Source: an uncultured Comamonas sp.
Lineage (GTDB): Bacteria > Pseudomonadota > Gammaproteobacteria > Burkholderiales > Burkholderiaceae_C
Reading direction: 5' to 3'
DNA length: 64,000 nucleotides
NCBI GenBank assembly: GCA_947306475.1
Contig: CAMZGS010000006.1
Location: 171,055 to 235,054, forward strand
This document shows positions 42,214 through 52,085 of the stretch, one piece after another. How positions within the stretch are numbered: the first letter of the stretch is position 1; every line of letters begins with the position of its first letter. Under the pieces are notes generated by a model. It did not search any database. It saw nothing but the letters and a program-made list of their open reading frames with translations, and was not told the DNA's origin. Made by a program: the position numbers and the translations under genes.

Positions 42214-44796
42214 ATGGCGGCAATCCAGAGCAGCGAGCATCACGAGGTTCCGGTGGATACCTTCATTCCCTTCATGCGGGACGTGATGCGGTGTGAAAAC
42301 TCCCTGCATGAGCTCAACCTGATGTGGCGCCTCATCGAGGCCTCGGCCAAGATGAACTGTCCCGAGGAGGCCCAGGCCCTGCTGCCGATGATGGTGGCGG
42401 CCCGCGAAGGCTTGCAGCGCCTGGAGGGCGATCTGGTGCGCTCGCTGGTGGCGCAGTCGCTGGGTGAGGTGATGGCCGAGCTGCGCACCAGTGCCCACCA
42501 GGTGATCGACATCGTGGTGCGCAACCTCTACGAGCGCACCGCCGACGTGGGCTTTCTGGCTACCGATCAGGAGCTGTGCCACTACGTGGCGGGCCTGTCG
42601 GACGGCAGCGGGGTGCTGGAGCGTCTGCGCGAGTACCGCAACAAGTACACCGTCTATGACGAGATTCTGCTGATCGACCCTCAGGGCGCCGTACTGGCCC
42701 AGGTCGATGAACGCTCGCCCGTGGAGGGTTGCGACGACCCGTTGATCGCGGCAGCGCTCCAGCACGATGGCTATGTGGAGACGTTCCGTGCCACGGGGCT
42801 GCGTCCTGGCAAGGCGCAGGTGCTGCTGTACGCGCACCGCATGCTGCACCCGCAGACGCAGCAGCCCGTGGGCGTGCTCTGCCTGGGTTTCGACTTCGAG
42901 GGCGAGATGCGCGGCCTGTTCGAGGCCTGGAGCGAAGGGACGGCGCGCAGCATTGCGCTGCTGCTTGATGCCGACCAGCGCGTGCTGGCCAGCAGCGATG
43001 CGCACTGGATCCGCGTGGGCGAGCGCGTACCCGTGAACCGAACTGGTGCACCCGTGCTGCACGTGCACAGTGGGCGCACCTATCTGGTGCAGACCGTGGC
43101 GGCCACGGGCTACCAGGGCTACCCCGGCCCGCCGGGTTGGGCCGGGCAGGTGATGATTCCGGTGGAGCAGGCCTTCGTCGCCAAGGTGCGCCGCGCCATC
43201 GATCAGCTGGAGCCGGCCGTGGTCCAGGGGCTGCTGGCGCATGCGCGCAGCTTCTGCCCACCGCTGCACGACATCGTCACTGCGGCCGACACCATCCGCC
43301 GCGTGGTCTGGAACGGGCAGGTGATGACGGCCGGGCAGCGTGGCAGCACGCCCAGGCTCAAGGCGGTGCTGGAGCAGATTGGCGAGACGGGCTGGCGCAC
43401 CAACGAGGTGTTTGCACAGTCGATCCGGGATCTGTACGACACCGTGCTCAGCACCAGCCTGCGCGACAGTGAGCTGCTGGCGCAATTGCTGATCGACCTG
43501 CTGGGCCGCAATCTCTACGAGCGGGCCAACGATTGCCGCTGGTGGGCCCTCACGCCCCAGTTGCGCAGCCTGCTGACCGGGGAAGCCATGGGCTGTGCCG
43601 ACGCGTCGGCACGCACCCAGGCCTGCCAGATCCTGGAGCACATCAACCAGCTCTACACCGTGTATGCGCGCATCGTCGTGTACGACCGCGCGGGCACCAT
43701 CGTGGCGGCCAGCCGTCCGCTGCTGCCCGACGGGCGCTCGGTCATCGGCATGGCGGTGGAGGCCGACACCCTGGAGGCGGTGTGCTGTCTGCGCGATGCC
43801 CAGTCCTACCACGCCACGCCCTGGCGCAGCTGTACCTATGGGGCCGGAGTGCTGGACGATCAGGGGCAGAGCGAGCCCGGCTACGTCTATCACGCCGCCA
43901 TCCGCACGCCCGACGAGGCGGCGCACATCGTGGGCGGCATTGGCGTCGTGTTCAACACGGCTGCCGAGCTGCAGGCCATGCTGAGCGGAGGGTTGGAGGG
44001 CACGCCCAACATGCAGGCCGTCTATGCCCGCCGCGATGGCACCGTGCTGGCCAGCTCCCACCCCGAGCACCACGCCGTCGGCAGCCATCTGGAGCTGCCG
44101 CAGGCGCTGCTGGCGCTGGAGCCCGGGCAGAAGCAATCGCGCGTCGTGATCTATCGCGGGCACTATTGCCTGGTTGGCTGCGCGGCGCTGAGCGGCTATC
44201 GCGAGTTTCGGGCAGGTGCGGACGGGGGCGATGAGCTGCTTGCCCTGTCGTTTCGCCTGCTGGGCGAGGTGCAGGCCGATGCGCAGGTGGCCGTGCAGCG
44301 CCGTGGCATGGTCGTGCAGTCGGCCGCGCATGGCGGCAGCGGGCGCGAGATGGCCACCTTCTTCGTCGGTGCTGCGCTGTTTGCGGTGGATGCGGAGCAT
44401 GTGCTGGAGGCCTTGCCGGCCAGTGCGGTGGCACCGGTCTCGGCCGGGCGCCTGCCCTACTGCATGGGCACACTGGCGCGGCGCGCCAACGGCAGCGTGA
44501 CGGGCTATGTCTGGGTGTTCGATCTGGCGCACCTGCTCACCGGGCAGCCTTCGCAGGTCACGGCGCACAGCCAGGTGGTGGTGTTGCAGTGCGCCGGGCG
44601 GCGCATAGGCGTGCTGGTCAGTGAGTTGCAGGGCGTGCATGTCTTTGCGACCAACAGCATCGTGCCCATGCCCGGTGTGGACGATGCCGCCAGCGCCCTA
44701 GTGCAGTCCTTGGTGCGCGCCAATGGGGGGAGTTTGCTGGTGCAGTGCCTCAACCCCACAGCGCTGCTGGATGTGCTGCAGGGGCAGACGCTGTGA
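42214..44796 (+). CDS. Soluble two-sensor protein with C-terminal CheW domain
   Basis: 860 aa without a membrane helix or signal peptide. Two similar sensor modules are visible. The first has VRNLYERTADVGFLATD (~residue 100), YTVYDEILLIDPQGAVLAQV and VLASSDAHW (~257). The second has LGRNLYERANDCRWWALTP (~432), YTVYARIVVYDRAGTIVAAS and VLASSHPEH (~611). Both read like Cache-type double folds. The last 150 residues form a CheW-like domain (FFVGAALFAVDAEHVLEALP to GVLVSELQGVHVF). CheW couples receptors to the CheA kinase, so this protein may bring cytoplasmic sensing directly to an array. AAGGAGGAA precedes the ATG. An Aer-like receptor gene converges on it. Confidence 0.82.
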   Translation: MAAIQSSEHHEVPVDTFIPFMRDVMRCENSLHELNLMWRLIEASAKMNCPEEAQALLPMMVAAREGLQRLEGDLVRSLVAQSLGEVMAELRTSAHQVIDIVVRNLYERTADVGFLATDQELCHYVAGLSDGSGVLERLREYRNKYTVYDEILLIDPQGAVLAQVDERSPVEGCDDPLIAAALQHDGYVETFRATGLRPGKAQVLLYAHRMLHPQTQQPVGVLCLGFDFEGEMRGLFEAWSEGTARSIALLLDADQRVLASSDAHWIRVGERVPVNRTGAPVLHVHSGRTYLVQTVAATGYQGYPGPPGWAGQVMIPVEQAFVAKVRRAIDQLEPAVVQGLLAHARSFCPPLHDIVTAADTIRRVVWNGQVMTAGQRGSTPRLKAVLEQIGETGWRTNEVFAQSIRDLYDTVLSTSLRDSELLAQLLIDLLGRNLYERANDCRWWALTPQLRSLLTGEAMGCADASARTQACQILEHINQLYTVYARIVVYDRAGTIVAASRPLLPDGRSVIGMAVEADTLEAVCCLRDAQSYHATPWRSCTYGAGVLDDQGQSEPGYVYHAAIRTPDEAAHIVGGIGVVFNTAAELQAMLSGGLEGTPNMQAVYARRDGTVLASSHPEHHAVGSHLELPQALLALEPGQKQSRVVIYRGHYCLVGCAALSGYREFRAGADGGDELLALSFRLLGEVQADAQVAVQRRGMVVQSAAHGGSGREMATFFVGAALFAVDAEHVLEALPASAVAPVSAGRLPYCMGTLARRANGSVTGYVWVFDLAHLLTGQPSQVTAHSQVVVLQCAGRRIGVLVSELQGVHVFATNSIVPMPGVDDAASALVQSLVRANGGSLLVQCLNPTALLDVLQGQTL

Positions 44797-44877
44797 GCCG
44801 ACGGGTTGAGGTCTGCTCAGGCCTGCGCTGCTGAGCGATCCCAGCCCAATCTATAAAAGACATAAAAGACAAAAACC

Positions 44878-44918
44878 AAGCCCAGCCACGACAGCTTGTG
44901 CTGTGGCTGGGCTTGCTC
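44878..44918. terminator. Two-way terminator between the CheW-fusion and Aer-like genes
   Basis: AAGCCCAGCCAC (44878-44889) and GTGGCTGGGCTT (44903-44914) pair perfectly over 12 bp. GCTCTTTTAA follows on the plus strand and GGTTTTTGTC on the minus strand. Confidence 0.85.
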
Positions 44919-44925
44919 TTTTAAT

Positions 44926-45008
44926 CGTAGCTGTATGCGCTTTATATACGCGATTTCAAGACGAAAAATATCTGAAAACAAGCATATTCAAGCGCTCAAA
45001 GCTATTGT
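44926..45008. repeat. Dispersed palindromic element (long form) before the Aer-like stop
   Basis: GTAGCTGTATGCGCTTT (44927-44943) and AAGCGCTCAAAGCTAT (44990-45005), with weak inner pairing. It lies between convergent genes and overlaps the last codons of the receptor gene. Confidence 0.65.
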
Positions 45009-46567
45009 TTTAGGTAGAAAACCTCCAGTGTGCGGCGCAATACGCTGGTTTTGCTGTCCATGATGCGTGCGGCATTGGCATATTCCTCGGCCACGCGCGC
45101 ATTTTCTTGGGTGACGGTGTCCAGGTTCATCAAGGCCGAGTTGATCTGCTCTAAGCCTGAGCTTTGCTCAGCGGTGGTGTTAACGATGGTGTGAATGTGC
45201 GTGCTGATCGACTGCACGGCATCCACGGTCTCGGCAATCGACTCGCTGGCCTGCTGCATTTGCGTGGCGCTGTCGCTGATGTGCTGCGTAGAGTGGGCAA
45301 TGAGCTGGCGAATCTCACCGGCCGCTTGCGCGCTGTGCTGCGCTAGGTTGCGCACCTCGCTGGCCACCACGGCAAAACCACGCCCTTGCTCGCCAGCGCG
45401 AGCCGCCTCCACGGCAGCGTTGAGTGCCAAGATGTTGGTTTGAAAGGCAATGCTTTCGATGGTGGAGATGATCTGCCCCATCTGCTGCGAAGACTGGCGC
45501 AGGTTTTGCACCTGGGCGCTGGCCGCTTGCATCACCTGACCACTGTTGGAGGCCAGGGCCGTGCCTTGGCGCGTGTGTTGGTGGATGGTTTGTGCATCTT
45601 TTTGCGATTGCGCAACCGTTTGGGTGAGCTCCTCCATGGCGCTGGCCGTCACTTGCAGATCCTGCGCTTGTTGGTCGGTGCGCGAGGCCAGCGTTTCTGC
45701 ACCTGTCGCGAGATTGCGCGCCATGGCGTTAAAGCCATCGATCTCGTCCTTGGCATCGCCAATCACCGCTCGCAAGTTGATGTGAATTTGCCGCAGCCAC
45801 TCCAGCAGCAGCCCCATGGGGTGTGGCGGCAGGCGCGCTGGTAGGGGAGCCGCCAAATGGCCACTGGCAATTTGCGATGCCAGGTCTTGCGCAGTTCTCA
45901 AGGGCTGTGTGACGCGGCTGTGGAAGTAGCCCAAAGCCACACCACTAAAGCCCAGCACCAGCAGCGCCTGCAAAGCCATTTGCCAGGGCTGCACCCAACC
46001 CATCAGCGGAAACAGCAGCGCCGCCAGCACGATGGGCAGCAGCAAAGCGGCCAAGCGCTGCGTGATGCTGGCGCGCTGCAATTTGCCCCAGTGGTTGCGC
46101 CAACCCGTGGGGCGCACACGCCCGCTGCGCAAAGTCACACTGGGGCGGGCCGACTGGCGCTCAGCAACGAGGCGCGCGTACAGCCTTTCAGCCTCCTCCA
46201 CCTCTTTGGGCGTGGCGTGGGTGCGCACCGACATATAGCCCACCGGCTTGCCGCCCTGCATCATGGGGGTGACGTAGGCCCGCACCCAGTAGTAGCGCCC
46301 GTCCTTGCGCAGGTTCTTGACCATGCCCTGCCAGGTGCGGCCGTGGCCGATGGTGGCCCACAGGTCCTTGAAGGCCTCGGGCGGCATGTCCGGGTGGCGC
46401 ACGATGTTGTGCGGCTGCCCCATCAGCTCGGCCTTGCTGTAGCCGCTGACCTGCTCGAACGCCGCGTTGCAGTGGGTGATGCGCCCCTGCTTGTCGGTGG
46501 TGGACATGAGCAACAGGCGTTCATCGAAAGCGTACTCTTGCTTTGTTGCGAAGGGGACTGTAGACAT
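45002..46567 (-). CDS. Aer-type PAS-domain methyl-accepting chemotaxis protein
   Basis: 521 aa. The N-terminal PAS domain has the Aer FAD-binding signature [20 protein letters not shown] and [17 protein letters not shown]. Two hydrophobic stretches ([19 protein letters not shown] and [18 protein letters not shown], residues ~165-215) anchor it, followed by a HAMP-like linker. The signalling hairpin holds [20 protein letters not shown] and [15 protein letters not shown]. It probably senses redox state or oxygen through FAD and acts on CheA/CheW. The start MSTVPFA is preferred over an ATG eight codons upstream. No CheA or CheY is in the window. Confidence 0.92.
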   Translation of the reverse strand: MSTVPFATKQEYAFDERLLLMSTTDKQGRITHCNAAFEQVSGYSKAELMGQPHNIVRHPDMPPEAFKDLWATIGHGRTWQGMVKNLRKDGRYYWVRAYVTPMMQGGKPVGYMSVRTHATPKEVEEAERLYARLVAERQSARPSVTLRSGRVRPTGWRNHWGKLQRASITQRLAALLLPIVLAALLFPLMGWVQPWQMALQALLVLGFSGVALGYFHSRVTQPLRTAQDLASQIASGHLAAPLPARLPPHPMGLLLEWLRQIHINLRAVIGDAKDEIDGFNAMARNLATGAETLASRTDQQAQDLQVTASAMEELTQTVAQSQKDAQTIHQHTRQGTALASNSGQVMQAASAQVQNLRQSSQQMGQIISTIESIAFQTNILALNAAVEAARAGEQGRGFAVVASEVRNLAQHSAQAAGEIRQLIAHSTQHISDSATQMQQASESIAETVDAVQSISTHIHTIVNTTAEQSSGLEQINSALMNLDTVTQENARVAEEYANAARIMDSKTSVLRRTLEVFYLKQ

Positions 46568-46685
46568 GATGGACAAAAAGTGTGACAACAAAAAATGTCA
46601 AGATACCATTTGTTGCGCACACCGGATATCAGAAGACAGTCTCTTTTGTTGCCTCCGTGCGTCGGTGGCCGGGGTGTCAGTCGCC

Positions 46686-47660
46686 TCAGCCCAGCAGCCG
46701 TCCCACGGTGAGCACGGCCAGCAGCAGCAGCCAGACGGCCACCAGGCGCCACACCAGGCCGACCATGCTGTGCAGGTGCTGGAATTCGGGTGGCTGGCCC
46801 TCGGTGTAGGCGCTGTCCTGCAGCGGCTCCGGCGTGCCAAAGTCCATGTCGGCGCGTGGCGTCAGGCCGGGGCCGCTCAGGCGCACATGCAGGGCACCAG
46901 CCGTGGCGGCAACGATGATGCCGTCGTTGTCCTGCGGCGCCACGCTGGCATGCTGGCGCCAGCCGACGATGGCTTCCTCGAAGCTGCCCACCATGGCCAC
47001 GCCAATGGCCGTCAGCCGTGCCGGCAGCCAGTCGATCCAGGCCCAGGCCTTGCGCGTGGCCTGTTGCAGGGGGACGCTTACCGGTGCCTGGCCCGCGATG
47101 GTGTGGCGCGACCACTGGCGCGACAGGTATTCCGCCGTGCGGTAGAGCACGGCACCGGCAGGCCCCAGTCCCAGCAGCATCAGCGCCGTGAACCAGAAGA
47201 ACACACCGAACACGTGGCGGTGCGCCTGCACGATGCCGTAGGCCAGCACGTGGCGCAGCAGCTCGGTGCGTGTGAACGATTGCGGCTCCATCTGGCGCCA
47301 GTAGGCAAAGGCGCGGCGCGCTGCGGCGTCGTCGTCCTCGGCCAGGGCATCGCGGATGCTGGTGAAGTGGTGGCTGAACTGCCGAAAGCCGACCGTCAGA
47401 TACAGCACGGCCACGTTCCACAGCAGGGCCACGGGCCAGCCGATCCAGTGCAACAGCAGTAGATAGACGCCGCTGGCAAAGGCGACGGGGATCAGCAGGG
47501 CGATGGCCCAGGTGAGCCAGGGCTCGCCCGCCGGGCCATCGTCAAAGCCACGGCGGACCGATACGGCCCAGGCCTTGAGGCCTTCGTAGGCCGGATTGTC
47601 ACGGGGCAGGGGACGGGCCTGCTCCAGCATCAGGGCAAACAGAATGGCAAAGAAACTCAT
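46686..47660 (-). CDS. CobD/CbiB-family membrane protein
   Basis: 324 aa with four or five hydrophobic segments. It starts MSFFAILFALMLEQARPLPRD, a form widespread in Burkholderiales and annotated as CobD/CbiB-like. It includes SRQWSRHTIAGQAPVSVPLQ, WAWIDWLPARLTAIGVAMVG and FEEAIVGWRQHA, which parallel the CbiB region that closes the aminopropanol arm of cobalamin. No other corrin-synthesis gene is near, so the protein may instead belong to the AmpE-like branch with an unknown role. It precedes the receptor gene by ~120 bases on the same strand. Confidence 0.75.
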   Translation of the reverse strand: MSFFAILFALMLEQARPLPRDNPAYEGLKAWAVSVRRGFDDGPAGEPWLTWAIALLIPVAFASGVYLLLLHWIGWPVALLWNVAVLYLTVGFRQFSHHFTSIRDALAEDDDAAARRAFAYWRQMEPQSFTRTELLRHVLAYGIVQAHRHVFGVFFWFTALMLLGLGPAGAVLYRTAEYLSRQWSRHTIAGQAPVSVPLQQATRKAWAWIDWLPARLTAIGVAMVGSFEEAIVGWRQHASVAPQDNDGIIVAATAGALHVRLSGPGLTPRADMDFGTPEPLQDSAYTEGQPPEFQHLHSMVGLVWRLVAVWLLLLAVLTVGRLLG

Positions 47661-47711
47661 GCGTCCATCATAGCGGCCAGGGTTGGGCTTCCGTCCGTGT
47701 GGGGCGGGGAT

Positions 47712-48431
47712 TCATGCAGCCATGAAGCGGTAGAGGTTGCGCAGCATGCCGGCGGTGGCGCCCCAGATGAAGTGCTCCTGCGGGCCATCCCGGTAGGGCA
47801 TGGCAAACCACTCGCGCATCTGGCCCTGCCAGTGCACACGGTGGCGCTGGTGGTTGGCCGGGTTCAGGATGAAGGACAGCGGCACCTCGAACACCTGGGC
47901 CACTTCGTCCGGGTTGGGGCGCAGGGGCTGTGGCGGCACCAGGGCCACCACGGGCGTGACGGCAAAGGCCGAGCCGGTGGTGTACAGCGGCAGGCTGCCC
48001 AGCACTTCTGCGCGCTCGGGCAGCAGGCCGACCTCTTCCCAGGCTTCGCGCAGCGCGGTGGCCACGGCATCGGCATCCTGCGGGTCGCAGCGTCCACCGG
48101 GAAAGGCCACCTGGCCGGAATGGCTGGACAGGCGCTGGCTGCGCTGGGTCAGCAGCACCCGCAGTTCATCTTCGCGCTGCACCAGCGGCACCAGCACGGC
48201 AGCCGGGGCCACGGGGCGCTGGACGAAGGCCGGCTCGCCGCGCAGCTCCGGCTGCCAGGAATGGTGCGCCTGGGCAAAGCGGGTGCGCAGGGCCTGGGCC
48301 GTCTGTGCGTGCGCTGGCACGCTGGGCAGGTGGCTGTCGCGCCCATGCACGGGGATCTGGCGCGGATCGAAAGGTGGAATGCCCACCGCCCCTGAGGCGG
48401 CAGCAGGTGGGCGCATCAAAGGAGCTGGCAC
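47712..48431 (-). CDS. Nudix CoA pyrophosphatase
   Basis: 239 aa. The Nudix box is ATALREAWEEVGL, following GQVAFPGGRCDPQDADAVA. The order LTQRSQRLSSHSGQVAFPGG is the mark of the CoA diphosphatase (NudL/YeaB) group, which cleaves CoA or acyl-CoA to 3',5'-ADP and 4'-phosphopantetheine. The N-terminal ~70 residues are an extension common in Betaproteobacteria. The start is GTG at 48431 or ATG at 48416; neither has a strong site. It lies on the minus strand upstream of the CobD/CbiB-like gene, 51 bases apart, and after the rplS terminator. Confidence 0.9.
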   Translation of the reverse strand: MPAPLMRPPAAASGAVGIPPFDPRQIPVHGRDSHLPSVPAHAQTAQALRTRFAQAHHSWQPELRGEPAFVQRPVAPAAVLVPLVQREDELRVLLTQRSQRLSSHSGQVAFPGGRCDPQDADAVATALREAWEEVGLLPERAEVLGSLPLYTTGSAFAVTPVVALVPPQPLRPNPDEVAQVFEVPLSFILNPANHQRHRVHWQGQMREWFAMPYRDGPQEHFIWGATAGMLRNLYRFMAA

Positions 48432-48483
48432 GGCACAACTTTCCTGGCAAGGGCAGACATGAACACTTGAAGAGACGCGGACG

Positions 48484-48517
48484 AAAAAAGCCGCTACAGC
48501 AAAACTGTAGCGGCTTT
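48484..48517 (-). terminator. Rho-independent terminator of the rpsP-rplS operon
   Basis: AAAGCCGCTACAG / CTGTAGCGGCTTT, 13 bp, loop of 5, then six T on the minus strand. Confidence 0.93.
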
Positions 48518-48553
48518 CTTGCGCGCAGCAAGGCGAGCGTTGGCGCTGAGCCT

Positions 48554-48937
48554 TTACTCGGCAGCAGCAGCCTCGGTCTTGCGCTGAGGCAGCTTTTCCT
48601 TGATGCGAGCCTTCTTGCCCGTCAGGCCGCGCAGGTAGTACAGCTTGGCACGACGCACATCACCGCGACGCTTGACTTCGATCTTGGCGATCAGGGGCGA
48701 GTAGGTCTGGAAGGTACGCTCCACGCCTTCGCCGTTGGAGATCTTGCGCACGATGAACGCGCTGTTCAGACCACGGTTGCGCTTGGCGATGACCACGCCT
48801 TCGTAGGCCTGGACACGCTTGCGGTTGCCTTCAACCACGTTGACGCTGACGATCACGGTGTCGCCGGGGTTGAAGTCGGGAATGGTCTTGTTCAGACGAG
48901 CAATTTCTTCTTGCTCCAGGGTTTGGATCAGATTCAT
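48554..48937 (-). CDS. rplS: 50S ribosomal protein L19
   Basis: 127 aa. L19 sits at the interface of the ribosomal subunits. [59 protein letters not shown], and [21 protein letters not shown] residues ([20 protein letters not shown]) are textbook L19. The Ala/Glu tail is slightly longer than in E. coli. Last gene of rpsP-rimM-trmD-rplS, followed by a strong terminator. The 110-base gap from trmD holds no gene and may carry control of the ribosomal-protein pair. Confidence 0.98.
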   Translation of the reverse strand: MNLIQTLEQEEIARLNKTIPDFNPGDTVIVSVNVVEGNRKRVQAYEGVVIAKRNRGLNSAFIVRKISNGEGVERTFQTYSPLIAKIEVKRRGDVRRAKLYYLRGLTGKKARIKEKLPQRKTEAAAAE

Positions 48938-49050
48938 GAGGCTATCCATCCTGATCGTGTCCGCGCCACAATTGGCAAGCGCCGGGATTGGCGCCATAGG
49001 TTGCACTCACCATGGTGCAACGGCCGGATAGAGGATCAAAGAACCCGGCA

Positions 49051-49821
49051 TTATAGCTGCTCGGGCAATTTTTCCAAGAGGTGCTCGTCACGGGGGGTGA
49101 GCAGTCCCTGCGCGCGGGCGCGCTCGATCAGTTCGGGGCGGTGCTGCGCGGTCAGCGCCAGGCTCTGGGCGCGGCGCCATTCGGCAATCTGGGCGTGGTG
49201 GCCCGAGAGGAGGGCAGCTGGCACGCTGCGGCCTTCCCATACTTCCGGGCGGGTGTAGTGCGGGCAGTCCAGCAGGCCATCCAGCGCGGGGTTGAAGCTG
49301 TCCTGCTGAAAGCTGCCGGCGTCGTTGAGCACGCCCGGCTGCAGGCGCGTGATGGCATCCAGCAGCACCAGCGCGGCCAGCTCGCCGCCGGAGAGCACAA
49401 AGTCGCCCAGGCTGATCTGGTGCGTGACGTTGGCGTCGATAAAGCGCTGGTCGATGCCTTCGTAGCGCCCGCACAGCAGGATGGCGCCCTGGCTTTCGCT
49501 CCACTGGGTCACCACCTCGTGCCTGAGCGTGGTGCCGATCGGCGAGAACAGCACCACGGGGGCGGGCTCGGTCTCGCCTGCCTCGGTTCGTGCAGCGCGG
49601 ACGGCATCCAGGCAGCGCTGCAGCGGCTCGGCCATCATCACCATGCCGGGGCCGCCGCCAAAGGGGCGGTCATCGACGCGGCGGTAGTTGCCCTCGGCAT
49701 GGTCGCGCGGATTCCACAGCTGCACCTGCACCTGGCCGCTGGCGTAGGCGCGGCGCGTCACCCCGTTTTCCAAAAAGGGGGTGAACAGCTCGGGGAACAG
49801 GGTCAGGATGTCAAAACGCAT
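49051..49821 (-). CDS. trmD: tRNA (guanine37-N1)-methyltransferase
   Basis: 256 aa SPOUT methyltransferase that methylates G37 of tRNAs with GG at 36-37, preventing +1 frameshifts. The N terminus is [20 protein letters not shown], followed by [20 protein letters not shown]. The knot region has [18 protein letters not shown] and [20 protein letters not shown], where SAM binds. The C-terminal domain includes [20 protein letters not shown]. It lies 39 bases after rimM in the conserved operon. Confidence 0.98.
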   Translation of the reverse strand: MRFDILTLFPELFTPFLENGVTRRAYASGQVQVQLWNPRDHAEGNYRRVDDRPFGGGPGMVMMAEPLQRCLDAVRAARTEAGETEPAPVVLFSPIGTTLRHEVVTQWSESQGAILLCGRYEGIDQRFIDANVTHQISLGDFVLSGGELAALVLLDAITRLQPGVLNDAGSFQQDSFNPALDGLLDCPHYTRPEVWEGRSVPAALLSGHHAQIAEWRRAQSLALTAQHRPELIERARAQGLLTPRDEHLLEKLPEQL

Positions 49822-49860
49822 GGCGCAGCAGTCGGGGCAGGCAGAGGCAAGGGCTGGCCA

Positions 49861-50430
49861 TCAGTAATCCGGCTGCCAGTCGGCGGTGATGGTTTTTCCG
49901 GGCAGGTCAACGTGGTCGATATAGGCATCGACAAAGGGAATCATGCGCTCCTGCGGCTTGCCATTGGCCTCGTAGCCGACCACCAGCACGGTGTTGGGGC
50001 CGGTGCTCAGCAGGTCCTTGACGCTGCCCAGCTCCACGCCCTCGCGGTTGCGCACGGTCAGGCCGATCAGATCCACCCAGTAGTACTCGCCGTCCTCGGC
50101 CTTGGGGAAGTGCTCGCGCGCCACAAAGATGCGCGCACCGCGCAGTGCCTCGGCGCCGTTGCGGTCGTGGACCTCGGGCGAGGCGGCCACCAGGGTGTCG
50201 CCATGCCAGCGCACCTGCTGGATGGGCAGCAGCACGGTGCCGCTGAAAGTCCTGGCGCCACGTTCTGCGGGTTGCAGCAACCAGCTGGGGGCGCTCATCA
50301 GGGCCTGTGGGTCGTTGCTGTAGGCGATCAGCTTGAACCAGCCCTTGATGCCCCAGGCATCGGCAATGCGGCCCACCTCGACGGCATCGGCAGGCAGGGT
50401 GGCAGCGGCAAGAGCGGGGAAGGCGGTCAT
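49861..50430 (-). CDS. rimM: Ribosome maturation factor RimM
   Basis: 189 aa. RimM binds S19 and helps 30S head maturation. The N-terminal domain has EVGRIADAWGIKGWFKLIAY, and the PRC-barrel has EYYWVDLIGLTVRNREGVEL followed by VKDLLSTGPNTVLVV and PFVDAYIDHVDLPGKTITAD. I take the ATG at 50430 (MTAFPALAAA); an in-frame start at 50493 would add 21 residues but covers the intergenic region. The gap to rpsP is 122 bases, wider than in E. coli. Confidence 0.93.
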   Translation of the reverse strand: MTAFPALAAATLPADAVEVGRIADAWGIKGWFKLIAYSNDPQALMSAPSWLLQPAERGARTFSGTVLLPIQQVRWHGDTLVAASPEVHDRNGAEALRGARIFVAREHFPKAEDGEYYWVDLIGLTVRNREGVELGSVKDLLSTGPNTVLVVGYEANGKPQERMIPFVDAYIDHVDLPGKTITADWQPDY

Positions 50431-50552
50431 GGCAAGGCGGTCAGGCAGATAAGGGAATTCACAGACAACAACGGGCGCTGACAGCGCGCCCATGAAAAAC
50501 GGGCCCCGTCAGACCATGCCAACGAAGCCCGTGAAGGTGCAGTATGCAGTGC

Positions 50553-50807
50553 TTAGGCAACAGCCTTGGCAGCAGCCTGCTTGATCAGGCGTTCAGCCGT
50601 ATCGGTGGCTTGTGCGCCCACGCTCTTCCAGTAGGCAACGCGGTCCAGTGCCAGGCGCAGGCCTTCTTCAGCGCCACGAGCGTTGGGGTTGTAGAAGCCC
50701 ACGCGCTCGATGAACGCGCCGTCGCGGCGCACGCGCTTGTCAGCGACAACGATGTTGAAGAACGGACGGGCCTTGGAGCCGCCGCGGGAGAGTCGAATCA
50801 CGACCAT
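50553..50807 (-). CDS. rpsP: 30S ribosomal protein S16
   Basis: 84 aa, [20 protein letters not shown] and [20 protein letters not shown] are standard S16. GAAGGA is seven bases before the ATG. First gene of the rpsP-rimM-trmD-rplS operon; the promoter should lie in the ~145 bases upstream, just beyond which sits a dispersed palindrome. Confidence 0.98.
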   Translation of the reverse strand: MVVIRLSRGGSKARPFFNIVVADKRVRRDGAFIERVGFYNPNARGAEEGLRLALDRVAYWKSVGAQATDTAERLIKQAAAKAVA

Positions 50808-50952
50808 GGTTGTTCCTTCGGGTGGTTGCGGCAGAAACTGCCACAGTTGACATTTAACGGCGTCTGAGACACGCGACATGGCCACCCGGCCAGCGACACG
50901 CCGAAAACGCGCGATTGTACAGCAACTTGCCTGGGTGACTGGTTATAAAAAA

Positions 50953-51036
50953 CAATAGCTTCTTGCGCTCAAAACAAAAGGGTTTCAGCATTATTGTTTG
51001 CTGAAACCCTTGATATGAAAGCGCAAGCAGCTATCG
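50953..51036. repeat. Dispersed palindromic element, best-preserved long copy
   Basis: Outer arms AATAGCTTCTTGCGCTC (50954-50970) and GAAAGCGCAAGCAGCTAT (51017-51034). Inner arms AAGGGTTTCAGCA and TGCTGAAACCCTT are a perfect 13-bp stem around TTATTGTT. It lies directly after the pit stop, between pit and the rpsP promoter region, both transcribed leftward. Confidence 0.88.
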
Positions 51037-51038
51037 CT

Positions 51039-52049
51039 TTAATAGAGCTGCAAGCTCAGCCAGTAGGCCAGGGCCGAGACCAGGGCGCTGGCCGGGATGG
51101 TCAGAATCCAGGCCCAGACGATGCCGCCAGCCACACCCCAGCGCACGGCGCTGGCGCGCTGCGTGGAGCCCACACCGACGATAGCGCCAGTGATGGTGTG
51201 CGTGGTGGAAACCGGTACGCCCAAGAAGGTGGCAAAAAACAGCGTCATGGCACCACCCGTTTCGGCGCAAAAGCCGCCCACGGGTTTGAGCTTGGTGATC
51301 TTTTGACCCATCGTCTTGACGATGCGCCAACCGCCAAACATGGTGCCCAGGCCAATGGCTGCGTAGCAGCTGACGATGACCCAGGTGGGCGGGGTGCCTT
51401 CGGTGCCGGACAGGTAGCCGGTGGCAATCAGCAGCAGCCAGATGATGCCGATGGTCTTTTGTGCATCGTTGCCGCCGTGGCCCAGCGAGTAGGCACCCGC
51501 CGAAAGCAGCTGCAGGCTGCGAAACCACTTGTCCACCTTGCCGGGACTGGTGCGGCGAAACAGCCAGGCTACCACCACCATCATCAGCGAGCCAAACAGA
51601 AAGCCCAGCAGCGGCGAGATGACGATGAAGGCCACGGTCTTGAGGATGCCGCCCAGCACCAGCACGCTGGGGCCGGCCTTGGCCAGACCGGCGCCGACGA
51701 TGCCGCCGATGAGCGCGTGCGAGGAACTGGACGGGATGCCGTAGTACCAGGTGATGAGGTTCCAGACGATGGCTCCCACCAGAGCGCCGAAGACGACGTG
51801 GGTGTCCACGACCTCGGGCAGGATGATGCCCTTGCCCACGGTGGCGGCCACGCTCAGGTGGAAGACGAAAATCGCGACGACGTTGAAAAAGGCGGCAAAC
51901 ACCACCGCCTGGGTGGGCTTGAGCACGCCGGTGGAAACCACTGTGGCAATGGAGTTGGCCGCATCATGAAAACCGTTCATGAAGTCGAAGACCAGCGCCA
52001 TTGTCACAAGCAAGATCACCACCCACAGGGCGGCTTGTACGGGTTCCAT
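51039..52049 (-). CDS. pit: Inorganic phosphate transporter, PiT family
   Basis: 336 aa with ~10 membrane helices. Both halves carry the PiT signature: FDFMNGFHDAANSIATVVST near the N terminus and AYSLGHGGNDAQKTIGIIWL in the second half. GIPSSSSHALIGGIVGAGLA and GVPVSTTHTITGAIVGVGST are the paired pore motifs. It is a low-affinity, H+-coupled metal-phosphate carrier in known members. The upstream DUF47 gene (37 bases apart) is its usual partner and is thought to regulate it. Confidence 0.95.
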   Translation of the reverse strand: MEPVQAALWVVILLVTMALVFDFMNGFHDAANSIATVVSTGVLKPTQAVVFAAFFNVVAIFVFHLSVAATVGKGIILPEVVDTHVVFGALVGAIVWNLITWYYGIPSSSSHALIGGIVGAGLAKAGPSVLVLGGILKTVAFIVISPLLGFLFGSLMMVVVAWLFRRTSPGKVDKWFRSLQLLSAGAYSLGHGGNDAQKTIGIIWLLLIATGYLSGTEGTPPTWVIVSCYAAIGLGTMFGGWRIVKTMGQKITKLKPVGGFCAETGGAMTLFFATFLGVPVSTTHTITGAIVGVGSTQRASAVRWGVAGGIVWAWILTIPASALVSALAYWLSLQLY

Positions 52050-52085
52050 TTCAGGATCTCCTGCTTCAAGGCAAAGGGCTGGGGG

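Noticed and set aside
41065..44640. 1191-aa minus-strand open frame opposite rsgA and the CheW-fusion gene
   Set aside because: Low-complexity His/Gln/Ala content and no ribosome site, while the plus strand holds GTPase and CheW motifs.
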